Shown: piece by piece, positions 16,798-24,844 of the stretch | Layout of the letters: the number at the start of each line of letters is the position of its first letter | How positions within the stretch are numbered: position 1 is the first letter of the stretch | From: Fusibacter_D sp033549245 | Lineage (GTDB): Bacteria; Bacillota; Clostridia; Peptostreptococcales; Acidaminobacteraceae | Length of the DNA: 47,676 nucleotides | NCBI GenBank assembly: GCA_033549245.1 | Contig: JAWSUW010000004.1 | Coordinates: 1 to 47,676 of the forward strand | Reading direction: 5' to 3' | The notes under the pieces: model-generated | Seen by the model: only the letters and a program-made list of their open reading frames with translations | Told to the model about the DNA's origin: nothing | Databases searched by the model: none | Translations under genes and position numbers: made by a program

Positions 16798-17862
16798 TTA
16801 ATGTTCGTCTTTATTTGTTGTGGCGTTATAAGATTTAATCAAAACAAGTGACGTCATCACAATAATCGGTCCTGCAATCAATCCGGGAATTCCGATGAAT
16901 CGATAACACGTATACATTGAAAACAGCATAATCAGGGGGTGGGTGCCAATCTTACTGCTTACAATTTTCGGTTCTATGATTTGTCGAGTCAGTGTACTCA
17001 CAGCATAGATGACCAATAATACCAAAGCAGTGGAATATTCGGACATCAATGCAACTAAAATAATCCAAGGCATATAAATTATTGCAGGACCAACCATTGG
17101 GATTAAATCCACCAAAGCGACAACTAGTGCTATAAGCGGACTGAAGGGAATCCCGAGAACTGTAAGTCCAATGACTGAGATGGCGAAAGTAATTGAAATT
17201 AAAATAAGTTGAGCTTTCAAGTAGTTTTTGATGGTGCCAAATGTACTTGATTTTATATGATGAAACAATGGGGATTTAATTTTGTCTGAATTTTTTTTGA
17301 TCAATGCTGAAATGTCATCGCGATCTTTGGTGAAAAAATAAAGTGACAAGAACATGAAAAACATGAAAAGGCCAACACTTGGAATTGCTTTTACAACTGA
17401 AACCACAAAATTGAGCACTGAATCCGTAAAACTTGAAATCGTCCCAATAAAAAGATCGTAAAATTGAAAAAGAATATCACTGAGCGCGATGGGATCTTCC
17501 TGCCACGGTACGTTGAGTTGGATGAGAGATGCCGATGCGGTAAACGATTGGATATTTTGTCCTATAGTGGATAAAAACTCAGAGATTCCCCTTAATGCCA
17601 TAATTCCCTTATATGCGGCAAAAGAGATTCCTGTTATGAAGATGCCAATAAAAATGACAACAACTATCAGGGACAACAAGTTGACAGGTAATTTTATCTT
17701 TTCTCTGATTTTTTTTACTAAAAATGACAAAGGCTTTGAAATCGCATAAGCCAAGAGAAAAGGAATCAATATGAAAAAAAACCTGTAGCTTAACCATAAA
17801 CCGGTTATGGTAAGAAATATAAAGACTGCGATAAAAGTGATTTTACTGACGAAGATGTTCAT
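16798..17862 (-). CDS. AI-2E/YtvI family membrane permease
   Basis: An integral membrane protein of the UPF0118/AI-2E transporter family. About 354 residues with seven or eight membrane helices: a paired hydrophobic segment at the N-terminus, the LLAYAISKPLSFLVKK motif, a long mid-region with a soluble helix, and the conserved C-terminal block ending in ILVALMSE, RQIIEPKIVSSKIGTHPLIMLFSMY and GLIAGPIIV. The start is placed at 17862 rather than 17883 because GGAGGTCAAT lies directly before it. The overall look is closest to the sporulation protein YtvI; the transported molecule is unknown. It is divergent from threonine aldolase across 83 bases. Confidence 0.88.
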   Translation of the reverse strand: MNIFVSKITFIAVFIFLTITGLWLSYRFFFILIPFLLAYAISKPLSFLVKKIREKIKLPVNLLSLIVVVIFIGIFITGISFAAYKGIMALRGISEFLSTIGQNIQSFTASASLIQLNVPWQEDPIALSDILFQFYDLFIGTISSFTDSVLNFVVSVVKAIPSVGLFMFFMFLSLYFFTKDRDDISALIKKNSDKIKSPLFHHIKSSTFGTIKNYLKAQLILISITFAISVIGLTVLGIPFSPLIALVVALVDLIPMVGPAIIYMPWIILVALMSEYSTALVLLVIYAVSTLTRQIIEPKIVSSKIGTHPLIMLFSMYTCYRFIGIPGLIAGPIIVMTSLVLIKSYNATTNKDEH

Positions 17863-17945
17863 ATTGACCTCCAAATCTGTCATCTGCTATGTTATAATTG
17901 TATCATAACTCAAATAATAAAATCTGTTTTCAAAAGGTGATAATT

Positions 17946-18965
17946 ATGAAAAAATTTGATTTTCGTAGCGATACTGTAACCAAACCAACCCAATCCATGA
18001 GGGATGCAATGTATATTGCTGAAGTCGGAGATGACGTTTATGGGGATGACCCAACTGTAATTGAACTTGAAAAAATGAGCGCGAGTTTGCTAGGTAAGGA
18101 AGCTGCTTTATTTATACCCAGTGGAACCTTTGGAAATCAACTAGCATTGTTGACACATACAAAACGAGGAGATGAAGTCATTCTTGGTGATGCTTGTCAT
18201 ATTATGATGCACGAAGTGGGTGCGGCAGCGGTGATTGCTGGTGTTCAACTCAGAACGATTCCAACAATTAATGGTCGTATGGATGCATCTCTTGTTAAAG
18301 CTATGATCCGAGAGGAGGATATCCATTATCCTGACACAGGACTTATTTGTATCGAAAATGCCCATTCTAGTGGTGCAGTGATTCCACTGGATGAGATGGT
18401 TGAAATCTACAACATCGCAAAAGAACATAATATTCCAGTTCACCTCGATGGTGCACGTATTTTCAATGCCGCAGTGGCACTTGGAGTTCCGGTTCATCAA
18501 ATTGCCGCAGAGGCGGATTCCATAATGTTTTGTCTCAGCAAGGGACTGTGTGCGCCGATAGGGTCTATGCTGGTAGGGGATCAATCTTTTATCAATCGTG
18601 CCAGAAAAAACAGAAAACTTATGGGTGGCGGATTAAGGCAAGCGGGTATTATCGCTGCTGCGGGTTTGGTTGCACTTAACGAAATGACCGAAAGACTGCA
18701 TGAAGATCATGAAAACGCTAAATATCTTGCAGATGAACTTGCAAAAATCGATGGTATAACAGTATTTGAGGATCGATTGGATATCAATATGGTCTTTTGT
18801 GAAATCAAAAGCATTAAAAACCATGAATTGTTTGTAAAATCAATGTTGGATAAAGGCCTTTTGATTAACGGACCCGAGCTCGGCGAATACAGATTCGTGA
18901 CAAACTATTGGACACAAAAGGAATCTGTCGATTTGCTCGTTAAGGCAATTAAAGCAGCTGTTTGA
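17946..18965 (+). CDS. ltaE: Low-specificity L-threonine aldolase
   Basis: A PLP enzyme splitting threonine or allo-threonine to glycine and acetaldehyde. The ATG at 17946 is chosen over the upstream 17898 because AAAGGTGA precedes it and KKFDFRSDTVTKPTQ is the usual family N-terminus; length 339. Diagnostic pieces are GDDVYGDDPTV, the IPSGTFGNQLA loop, HLDGARIFNAAV, the PLP-lysine region MFCLSKGLCAPIGSMLVG, and RKLMGGGLRQAGIIAAAG. An unknown protein gene follows 15 bases later. With the threonine dehydrogenase at 6.4 kb, the window carries two routes from threonine to glycine. Confidence 0.95.
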   Translation: MKKFDFRSDTVTKPTQSMRDAMYIAEVGDDVYGDDPTVIELEKMSASLLGKEAALFIPSGTFGNQLALLTHTKRGDEVILGDACHIMMHEVGAAAVIAGVQLRTIPTINGRMDASLVKAMIREEDIHYPDTGLICIENAHSSGAVIPLDEMVEIYNIAKEHNIPVHLDGARIFNAAVALGVPVHQIAAEADSIMFCLSKGLCAPIGSMLVGDQSFINRARKNRKLMGGGLRQAGIIAAAGLVALNEMTERLHEDHENAKYLADELAKIDGITVFEDRLDINMVFCEIKSIKNHELFVKSMLDKGLLINGPELGEYRFVTNYWTQKESVDLLVKAIKAAV

Positions 18966-18980
18966 TAAACGAGGTGAAAC

Positions 18981-19568
18981 ATGGATTACGGAATGACAGA
19001 TTTGAAGGAAGCTGTAAAACGATTGGAAGACGCTGTGGAATCCAAAGATCCTGAAGATGTAGATATGTATGTCAGATTGATCAGAAACATATCCACTCAA
19101 ATCAAGAACGAATTTTGGGCGACGAATATGGAGGATAAAACCATTGTCATCCAACCCACTCGAAATGAAGATAAAAATTATCGTACTATAAACACTTTGG
19201 AATTTCTTTACAAACCAATGCATTTTTCAAATATCTATGAAGGCAATGAAATCGAGTATTTTTCTAAAGAACGTACTGAGGAGTTGGTGGAGTCGGGCGC
19301 AATAGATGCGCATAACGAATTCTGGCAAACTCATGAGATCATTTATGGAAATGTATATGGGTCAGTTCCAAGTGAGCTCATATCAAAAGATATGATCAGT
19401 AAATTGATCAGATGCGGATGGAAAAAAGTCTCAGTGGATATTATAGAATACAAAAATGTTGAAAGCGACAAACAAATGAGAAGTGTCGCTGAAATGAAAT
19501 ACCGTCATTATATATTATTAAAGGAAAATGAGACCAAAAGTACTTTGTTGCTCAGGTATAATTTTTAG
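18981..19568 (+). CDS. Hypothetical protein, 195 residues
   Basis: I do not recognise this protein. It is soluble, with no signal peptide or membrane segment. Residues 5-45 are charged and helical (MTDLKEAVKRLEDAVESKDPE), and the rest is mixed and rich in Tyr, Glu and Asn. The gene is convincing: an ACGAGGTGAAAC ribosome site, a start 15 bases after threonine aldolase, and the RluA-type gene 11 bases downstream, giving an apparent three-gene operon. Its position before a pseudouridine synthase does not reveal a function. Confidence 0.8.
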   Translation: MDYGMTDLKEAVKRLEDAVESKDPEDVDMYVRLIRNISTQIKNEFWATNMEDKTIVIQPTRNEDKNYRTINTLEFLYKPMHFSNIYEGNEIEYFSKERTEELVESGAIDAHNEFWQTHEIIYGNVYGSVPSELISKDMISKLIRCGWKKVSVDIIEYKNVESDKQMRSVAEMKYRHYILLKENETKSTLLLRYNF

Positions 19569-19579
19569 TTAGGAGCATT

Positions 19580-20494
19580 ATGTTCATTAATAAGGAAACA
19601 TTACGTTTGGATTATCAGGTCGAATTAAGTGAAGAGGGACTCAAAATCATTGATGTCCTGGCTACATCTATGAATGTCTCTAGTAGACTGATTCGAAAGT
19701 GTAAGAACAACAACAATATTTTTCTGAATAAAAAAAACGGATCGGTGAATCGTATTGTAAAAGCGGGAGATTTAATTTCACTTATGTTGGATCATGACGA
19801 GAACACTTTTGATCCCAATCCCATTCCAGTGAGGATACTCTATGAGGATGGCGATTTGCTTGTCGTGGATAAACCGCCTTTTTTGGTGGTGCATCCCACA
19901 AAAGGACACCCGGAAGGTACCCTTGCAAATGCACTGTCGCATCACCAATATGTGAGTCATCAAAATTACAAAATCAGATTCATAAATCGATTGGATCGAG
20001 ATACTTCAGGCATAGTGCTTATTGCAAAAAATGCTTTCTCACAACAGATTGTCTCAGAACAAATGCAAGAAAATACGGTAGACAAAGTTTATTTTGCAAT
20101 AGTGGAAGGTCAAATGGTATCCGATTCTGGAACTATTGATTTTCCAATCGATAGAGTAGAGGAACTGGATATTAGACGTGCAGTGATTGAAAGTGGTATG
20201 GCTTCAGTCACTCACTATGAGGTTGTTGAGAGGTATACAGCTCATACACTCGTTAAGATTAGACTGGAAACTGGTCGTACCCATCAGATTCGTGTGCATT
20301 TCGCTCATATTGGACATCCAATTCTCGGTGATCATCTTTATGGACAGGTAAGTGAAATGATTGATAGACAGGCACTTCACTGCTATGAAATGACGTTTGT
20401 TCCTCCTAGAGGGGATGAGAGGGTTTCGGTGATCGCTCCGATTCCAGATGATATCAAGAGGGTAATGGAGATTTTGGATCAGCAACGAGATTGA
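19580..20494 (+). CDS. RluA/RluD family pseudouridine synthase
   Basis: Isomerises uridine to pseudouridine in rRNA or tRNA. Residues about 15-85 form an S4-like RNA-binding domain, followed by the catalytic domain with the INRLDRDTSGIVLIAKN motif, whose Asp is the catalytic nucleophile, and the conserved GRTHQIRVHFAHIGHPILGD block. At 304 residues it matches the RluD/YlyB/YhcT group; the exact target cannot be read from sequence. A TAGGAGCATT ribosome site precedes the ATG. Its last codons overlap the -35 element of the 6S RNA promoter. Confidence 0.94.
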   Translation: MFINKETLRLDYQVELSEEGLKIIDVLATSMNVSSRLIRKCKNNNNIFLNKKNGSVNRIVKAGDLISLMLDHDENTFDPNPIPVRILYEDGDLLVVDKPPFLVVHPTKGHPEGTLANALSHHQYVSHQNYKIRFINRLDRDTSGIVLIAKNAFSQQIVSEQMQENTVDKVYFAIVEGQMVSDSGTIDFPIDRVEELDIRRAVIESGMASVTHYEVVERYTAHTLVKIRLETGRTHQIRVHFAHIGHPILGDHLYGQVSEMIDRQALHCYEMTFVPPRGDERVSVIAPIPDDIKRVMEILDQQRD

Positions 20495-20519
20495 AAAAAA
20501 CCTCAAAGTGATGTATAAT
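20491..20519 (+). promoter_or_regulatory. Promoter of the 6S-like RNA
   Basis: TTGAAA (20491-20496) and TATAAT (20514-20519) are 17 bp apart. The -35 includes the TGA stop codon (20492-20494) of the upstream pseudouridine synthase gene. Transcription should start near 20526. Confidence 0.75.
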
Positions 20520-20525
20520 AATAAA

Positions 20526-20711
20526 AAGGCGCCTGGAATGTTGGTTGCAGCTATAAATTTTACCACTGACTATTTTTCGGGAGAACGTGTTCCTTTGTCT
20601 ATGACAAGCTGCTTTAAGTAGAAGTCAGAAGCAACGGATAGTCCACCCACCTAACTAAGGTGTGGTGTGAAATTTGTACGTGACGGCATTCTGGACGTAA
20701 ACACAACATTT
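20526..20711 (+). ncRNA. ssrS: Probable 6S RNA
   Basis: A 6S RNA would bind the housekeeping sigma-70/sigma-A RNA polymerase by imitating an open promoter. About 186 bases, non-coding on both strands, lie between a good promoter and a good terminator. The ends look like 6S: a 5' part CTGGAATGTTGGTTGCAGC and a 3' part TGACGGCATTCTGGAC pair through GAATG/CATTC plus wobble pairs, forming the closing stem. Further in, CACCT AACTA AGGTG (about 20650-20665) is the 3'-side hairpin that flanks the central bubble in 6S. The call rests on similarity to the remembered E. coli layout and on folding by eye. Another structured RNA is possible. Confidence 0.7.
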
Positions 20712-20746
20712 AGGTCGATCTTTTGGGGTCGACCTTTGTTTGTTTT
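20712..20746 (+). terminator. Terminator of the 6S-like RNA
   Basis: AGGTCGA and TCGACCT pair perfectly (extendable by two G-containing pairs) and are followed by TTTGTTTGTTTT. Confidence 0.85.
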
Positions 20747-20790
20747 ACATATGTTAACAAAATGTCAAACAATTCTAATAGTATTTTAAT

Positions 20791-20819
20791 TTGAATTCTA
20801 CTGTTAGCAATCGTATAAT
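20791..20819 (+). promoter_or_regulatory. Promoter of the LTA-synthase-like gene
   Basis: TTGAAT (20791-20796) and TATAAT (20814-20819) are 17 bp apart. The predicted leader is only about 15 bases long. Confidence 0.75.
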
Positions 20820-20840
20820 TATACAGTGGAGGATATACAA

Positions 20841-22667
20841 ATGAAAATCAGAAAAGAACTTTTATATATAGCATCAATAGTACTTGCTTATGCTCTCAAA
20901 GCTTCCTATTTTTACATCAGTACGGATATGCCACTCGATAAATTGATTTATGGTTTGGTGACGGTTTCAGTTTTTTCTGCAATTTTATTTTTGTTCCATA
21001 GAAAGCCTAAAATCTATATCGCACTTTCGATACTGCTTACTGTGATCATGTTTGGTGATTTGCTCTATTACCGATATTTTATGGGCTTTTTATCCATTAA
21101 GTTGATTCAACAAGCAACATTCGTAGGTTCGGTGACTTCAATTATTTTCTCAATCGTAAAAATTACAGATGTAATTCTGTTTATCGACCTGTTTTTGTTT
21201 TTAGGCATGAAAAAGAGAATTGGTAGAGTGGTGATTTATAAAAGAAAATCTGCGATCCTGTTGACCATTATAATTTTACCATCAATTATTCTTGGTATAT
21301 CATTCTCCGAGATCTACACTGGTATAAAAAAATATGAATTTTTTAATTATCATATATTCGATATCATTTCTACTGACTTTGAAAACAACCAATTAGGGTC
21401 TGGGGATAGAAAGTTTGTTTTAGAACAGATGGATGAACGAACAGATCTTGGCATTGAATCCAAACATTTCGGTGTGGCTGAAGATAGAAATTTGATTTTG
21501 GTCCAAGTTGAATCTCTTCAAAATGATTTCATCGGCAAGTTTTATGAAGGACAGGAAATTCTACCGAATTTAAATGCGCTTATTCAGTATGATTCAATTT
21601 ATTTTTCGAATTATTATCAGCAATTGGGCAAGGGTAATACTTCGGATGCTGAATTTGTGACTTTGAACTCGGTTTATCCAATAACTACAGGCAATGCCTA
21701 TAATGTCTACGAGAAGAACGATTTTTATGGACTTCCATGGATTATGAAAGAGCATGGTTATACAGCCACTTCATATCATGGTTATGAATCCTCGTTTTGG
21801 AACAGAGAAAACATATACCCTTATTTGGGTTTTGATCAGAGTTACTTCGAAGATGATTACGTCATGGGTGAGAAAATAGTATTTGGTCTTGATGATCAAG
21901 ATTTTTTCAATCAATCCATACCACTTATGAAGGGCATAGAAGGAAAACGTTTTGACTTCATGGTCACACTGTCTTCTCATAAGCCGTTTGTACTTCCAGA
22001 AAACAAAATTAGTTTGATTTTGAATGAAGAAGATCAGAATTATTTTGGCAGTTATGTACAGTCCATCAATTATGTGGACGGAGTCATAGGAAGTTTTATT
22101 GATGATTTGAAATCAGAAGGTTTATATGATGATTCTATCATTGTGTTTTATGGGGATCATTATGGAATTGGTGTCGAAAATGAAGAGGCCATTGATAGTC
22201 TTGAAAACTTTATTGGTCGAGATTATACTCATGAAGATATGATGAATATTCCATTGATAGTGCATATTCCAGGATTAGGTTCAAGTGAAACCTATGATAT
22301 ATCAGGCGGACAAGTGGATTTGCTTCCGACTCTCTTGAATTTGATGGGAATAAGAAATGAATATCTCACTTTTGGAAGGGATCTGATCAACAACGAAGTA
22401 GGTTTTGTAGCATCTCAAACCTTTATGGAAAAGGGTTCTTTTATTGACAATAATATTGTATTTGAGATTTCAAGAGATGGTGTATTTGAAAATTCAATCG
22501 CATATGATAGAGATACACATGAACCTGTAGATATAGAGTTATGTCGAGAAGGATATGAACATGCCATTTATATGGTTGATCTTAGTAAAAAAATAACTGA
22601 GTCCGATTCGATTGTTCAAATTATCAATGAATTCAACTATGGATCTGGTCAGTACCTGAAAGAATAA
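20841..22667 (+). CDS. LTA synthase family sulfatase-fold membrane enzyme
   Basis: A 608-residue membrane enzyme of the lipoteichoic-acid-synthase/alkaline-phosphatase superfamily, expected to transfer glycerol-phosphate or a similar phospho-group to an envelope glycopolymer or lipid outside the cell. About five membrane helices lie in residues 8-158. The extracellular sulfatase-type domain follows, with E224 (VQVESLQN) as metal ligand, T267 in GKGNTSDAEF as the nucleophile, and GDHYGIG as a later metal site. The start is the ATG at 20841, with GGAGG (20828-20832) 8 bases upstream, not the GTG at 20826. The exact product (LTA or other) is not decidable from sequence. Confidence 0.92.
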   Translation: MKIRKELLYIASIVLAYALKASYFYISTDMPLDKLIYGLVTVSVFSAILFLFHRKPKIYIALSILLTVIMFGDLLYYRYFMGFLSIKLIQQATFVGSVTSIIFSIVKITDVILFIDLFLFLGMKKRIGRVVIYKRKSAILLTIIILPSIILGISFSEIYTGIKKYEFFNYHIFDIISTDFENNQLGSGDRKFVLEQMDERTDLGIESKHFGVAEDRNLILVQVESLQNDFIGKFYEGQEILPNLNALIQYDSIYFSNYYQQLGKGNTSDAEFVTLNSVYPITTGNAYNVYEKNDFYGLPWIMKEHGYTATSYHGYESSFWNRENIYPYLGFDQSYFEDDYVMGEKIVFGLDDQDFFNQSIPLMKGIEGKRFDFMVTLSSHKPFVLPENKISLILNEEDQNYFGSYVQSINYVDGVIGSFIDDLKSEGLYDDSIIVFYGDHYGIGVENEEAIDSLENFIGRDYTHEDMMNIPLIVHIPGLGSSETYDISGGQVDLLPTLLNLMGIRNEYLTFGRDLINNEVGFVASQTFMEKGSFIDNNIVFEISRDGVFENSIAYDRDTHEPVDIELCREGYEHAIYMVDLSKKITESDSIVQIINEFNYGSGQYLKE

Positions 22668-22692
22668 AAAAAGCGCATAAGCGCTTTTTTTA
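22665..22692. terminator. Bidirectional terminator between LTA synthase and bactofilin genes
   Basis: AAGCGC / GCGCTT (loop ATAA), extended by flanking A and T runs, serves both converging genes. Confidence 0.88.
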
Positions 22693-23181
22693 TTTGACAT
22701 TTCTATGTTCTTTTTCTTGTGTTTCAATATTGGATTTTATTTTGTTGTTTTGGGATTTGTTGATATCGACTAATTTTGAATTGCCTGATTTTCCTGAAGG
22801 CTCGTGAATTGCACTGTCCACCTCAATCTTAAGCTCTTCATCGGGATCAACAATGCAATTGCCTTTGAATGAAGCCCCTTCTTTTGTATTGAAACTCTTA
22901 GCCAAAACATCGCCGACCAAAGTCGAATTTTGATAAAGATTCACTTTACCTTTTACTTTCACGTTACCTTCACAAACACCATAGATTTCTGAATTTGAAG
23001 AGGTTATATTGCCATGCACAAGTGCATTTTCACTAATGATGACATTGCCGAGTGTGGTTACATTTCCTATGATTTTGCCATCGATTCTGATGCTGCCTTC
23101 ACTCTCAACATCACCTTTGATTATTGAGTTTGGACCGATGATAATATCGAAATTGGATTCCACTTCTTTCTTTTGAAACAT
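22690..23181 (-). CDS. Bactofilin (polymer-forming cytoskeletal protein)
   Basis: A 163-residue bactofilin, a protein that polymerises without nucleotide and scaffolds cell-wall enzymes. The central part (about 10-115) is a right-handed beta-helix with the usual G-x-I/V repeats: IIKGDVESEGSIRIDGKIIGNV, then GNVIISENALVHGNI and later turns. The N-terminal dozen residues carry a hydrophobic membrane-targeting-like stretch and the C-terminus is a charged, disordered tail. Its start is 9 bases after the M23 peptidase stop, so the two form an operon. Bactofilins elsewhere pair with M23 peptidases in cell shape, and the same link is inferred here. An AGGAGGTTCAA ribosome site precedes the ATG. Confidence 0.93.
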   Translation of the reverse strand: MFQKKEVESNFDIIIGPNSIIKGDVESEGSIRIDGKIIGNVTTLGNVIISENALVHGNITSSNSEIYGVCEGNVKVKGKVNLYQNSTLVGDVLAKSFNTKEGASFKGNCIVDPDEELKIEVDSAIHEPSGKSGNSKLVDINKSQNNKIKSNIETQEKEHRNVK

Positions 23182-23190
23182 TTGAACCTC

Positions 23191-24198
23191 CTATTTTAGT
23201 AAGTTTAAAGGATTTATTGGTGTGCCATTATATCTAATTTCAAAATGCAGGTGCGAGCCCGTCGTACGACCGGTTCTTCCCATTTTTGCGATTAAGTCAG
23301 CTTTGGCAACAGTATCGCCTTCTTTGACCAACAGTTCACTGCAATGAGAATAAACAGATTCATACCCATAACCGTGGTCGATGATGATCACACGACCAAA
23401 AGAACCGTTATAACCGGAAAATGTCACGATACCGGAACCAGCAGAATATATTTTTGTGCCTACAGAATTACTGATATCAATACCATTGTGTTTTTTTGAG
23501 GCGCCCGTGATAGGATCTTTTCTATAACCAAATTTGGAGCTTAGTCTTCCAACAGTTGGATAAAAGTCCGGACGACTCTCTAGGTATGTGAGTTGATCTT
23601 CCAATTTGCTGACAAGCTCGTGATATACATTGGATTGATCGGATATGATTTCAGCTATCTCGTCATTGGTGACCAATGCATCAATTTCCATAAAGAGCAA
23701 ATCATCATTATTGACGTCCACTTCAGTTTCGCCAAGTGTCTGAACACTGTCCATTCTACTGAATGAACGACTGGTAGGTACTGGAAGTGATGAACTTGTT
23801 TCTTCATTGAAGATCAAAACAAGCTGGGATATATATTCTTGTGTTTGGTCCATTTCATCCAGTCTGTCTTTTAAAAACAAAGCAGATGATTCTAGTGAAA
23901 CCTTCAATTTGTCGATTTCTTCCGAACTGCTTGAATTGATATTGTATAAAGAGTTGATTTTATCTTGAGTCATTAATAAATCTTCAGCCAACTCGTGGTT
24001 TTCTGAAGAGAGATTGACGGCTTCCACTCTGGATGTGACAGTACCGAACAACAATGACACATTGACGATAATAAGACCAACTAGAATGACGAATGCTATG
24101 GATAAGTTGAATTTCCACTGCCGAATTGATTTTTCTGCAACTGGAATAACCATTATAGTAACTTTATGTCTATTAAAGAAATCTCTGAATTTATTCAT
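23191..24198 (-). CDS. M23 peptidoglycan endopeptidase, membrane-anchored
   Basis: A zinc endopeptidase that cuts peptidoglycan cross-links. One membrane helix (about 31-53) follows a short basic cytoplasmic tail, so the enzyme faces outward. A long coiled-coil region (about 55-130 and 170-205) precedes the M23 domain (about 212-335), which has the zinc ligands H237-x3-D241 (HNGID) and H316-x-H318 (HLHFE), plus the GRTGRTTGS loop. All catalytic residues are present, so it is not a degenerate EnvC/NlpD-type activator. It is the first gene of the operon with bactofilin. A GGGGG ribosome site lies 6 bases before the ATG. Confidence 0.94.
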   Translation of the reverse strand: MNKFRDFFNRHKVTIMVIPVAEKSIRQWKFNLSIAFVILVGLIIVNVSLLFGTVTSRVEAVNLSSENHELAEDLLMTQDKINSLYNINSSSSEEIDKLKVSLESSALFLKDRLDEMDQTQEYISQLVLIFNEETSSSLPVPTSRSFSRMDSVQTLGETEVDVNNDDLLFMEIDALVTNDEIAEIISDQSNVYHELVSKLEDQLTYLESRPDFYPTVGRLSSKFGYRKDPITGASKKHNGIDISNSVGTKIYSAGSGIVTFSGYNGSFGRVIIIDHGYGYESVYSHCSELLVKEGDTVAKADLIAKMGRTGRTTGSHLHFEIRYNGTPINPLNLLK

Positions 24199-24229
24199 AA
24201 AACCCCCTGATGTAATAAAAACTTAATAT

Positions 24230-24259
24230 ATTCTAACATAATTTTATATAAAAATACAA
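24230..24259 (-). promoter_or_regulatory. Possible promoter of the M23-bactofilin operon
   Basis: On the minus strand TTGTAT (24259-24254) and TAGAAT (24235-24230) are 18 bp apart, about 30 bp upstream of the start codon. Confidence 0.45.
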
Positions 24260-24277
24260 CGAATACAGAAAATTTAG

Positions 24278-24306
24278 TTTACCTAATTACTAAAATTCTG
24301 TAAAAT
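24278..24306 (+). promoter_or_regulatory. Promoter of the MarR-family gene
   Basis: TTTACC (24278-24283) and TAAAAT (24301-24306) are 17 bp apart. The transcript would start near 24313, just before a hairpin. Confidence 0.55.
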
Positions 24307-24318
24307 AGAATAATGAGG

Positions 24319-24343
24319 AGTGGAAAAGTGCTTTCCACTTTTT
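24319..24343 (+). terminator. Leader hairpin with T run before the MarR gene (attenuator-like)
   Basis: AGTGGAAA / TTTCCACT form an 8-bp stem with a 5-base loop and a TTTT tail, between the predicted start site and the marR ribosome site. It could stop most transcripts after about 30 bases. Confidence 0.55.
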
Positions 24344-24379
24344 GTCGTATGCACAACTAGAATAGATGGAGGAAAAACG

Positions 24380-24805
24380 ATGAGAGACAGAACCGTACGA
24401 ATCGAGGAGAATTTGAGGCGTGTGTGTTATAAGATAAAGAAGAAGGGAAGAGAAATACTAAATGATGTTGAAATCACGCCACCACAATTTGAAGCCCTCC
24501 AACATCTTATTTATGAAGAGAATCTTACTATTGGAGAACTCAGTTCCAAAATGTACCTTGCATGTAGTACAGTCACAGATTTGCTCGATAGAATGGAACG
24601 TAACGATCTCGTAAAAAGAGTAAAAGACGAGAGTGACAGAAGGATTGTGCGTATTTTTGTTTTGCCTAAGGGTCACGAACTTCTTGAAAAAGTGATGGAA
24701 AACAGAAGAAATTATGTTGAGCGGGTCATTTCTGGCCTTGATGAAACCGTAATAGATCAAATCGACAGCAGTTTTGAAATATTCAACAAAATTTTTGAAA
24801 TCTAA
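24380..24805 (+). CDS. MarR family transcriptional regulator
   Basis: A 141-residue winged-helix DNA-binding protein. The helix-turn-helix is LTIGELSSKMYLACSTVTDLLDRMERNDLVKRV, followed by the wing with DESDRRIVRIFVLPKG, both typical of MarR. Flanking helices at both ends would form the dimer. The start at 24380 is chosen because ATGGAGG lies 8 bases before it; the upstream extension to 24320 would read through the leader hairpin. The giant signalling gene starts 40 bases downstream, so the two are probably co-transcribed. The ligand and targets are unknown. Confidence 0.92.
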   Translation: MRDRTVRIEENLRRVCYKIKKKGREILNDVEITPPQFEALQHLIYEENLTIGELSSKMYLACSTVTDLLDRMERNDLVKRVKDESDRRIVRIFVLPKGHELLEKVMENRRNYVERVISGLDETVIDQIDSSFEIFNKIFEI

Positions 24806-24844
24806 TTGTGTCAAATAATCTGTTGTAATGGGAGGCATTCTGAC

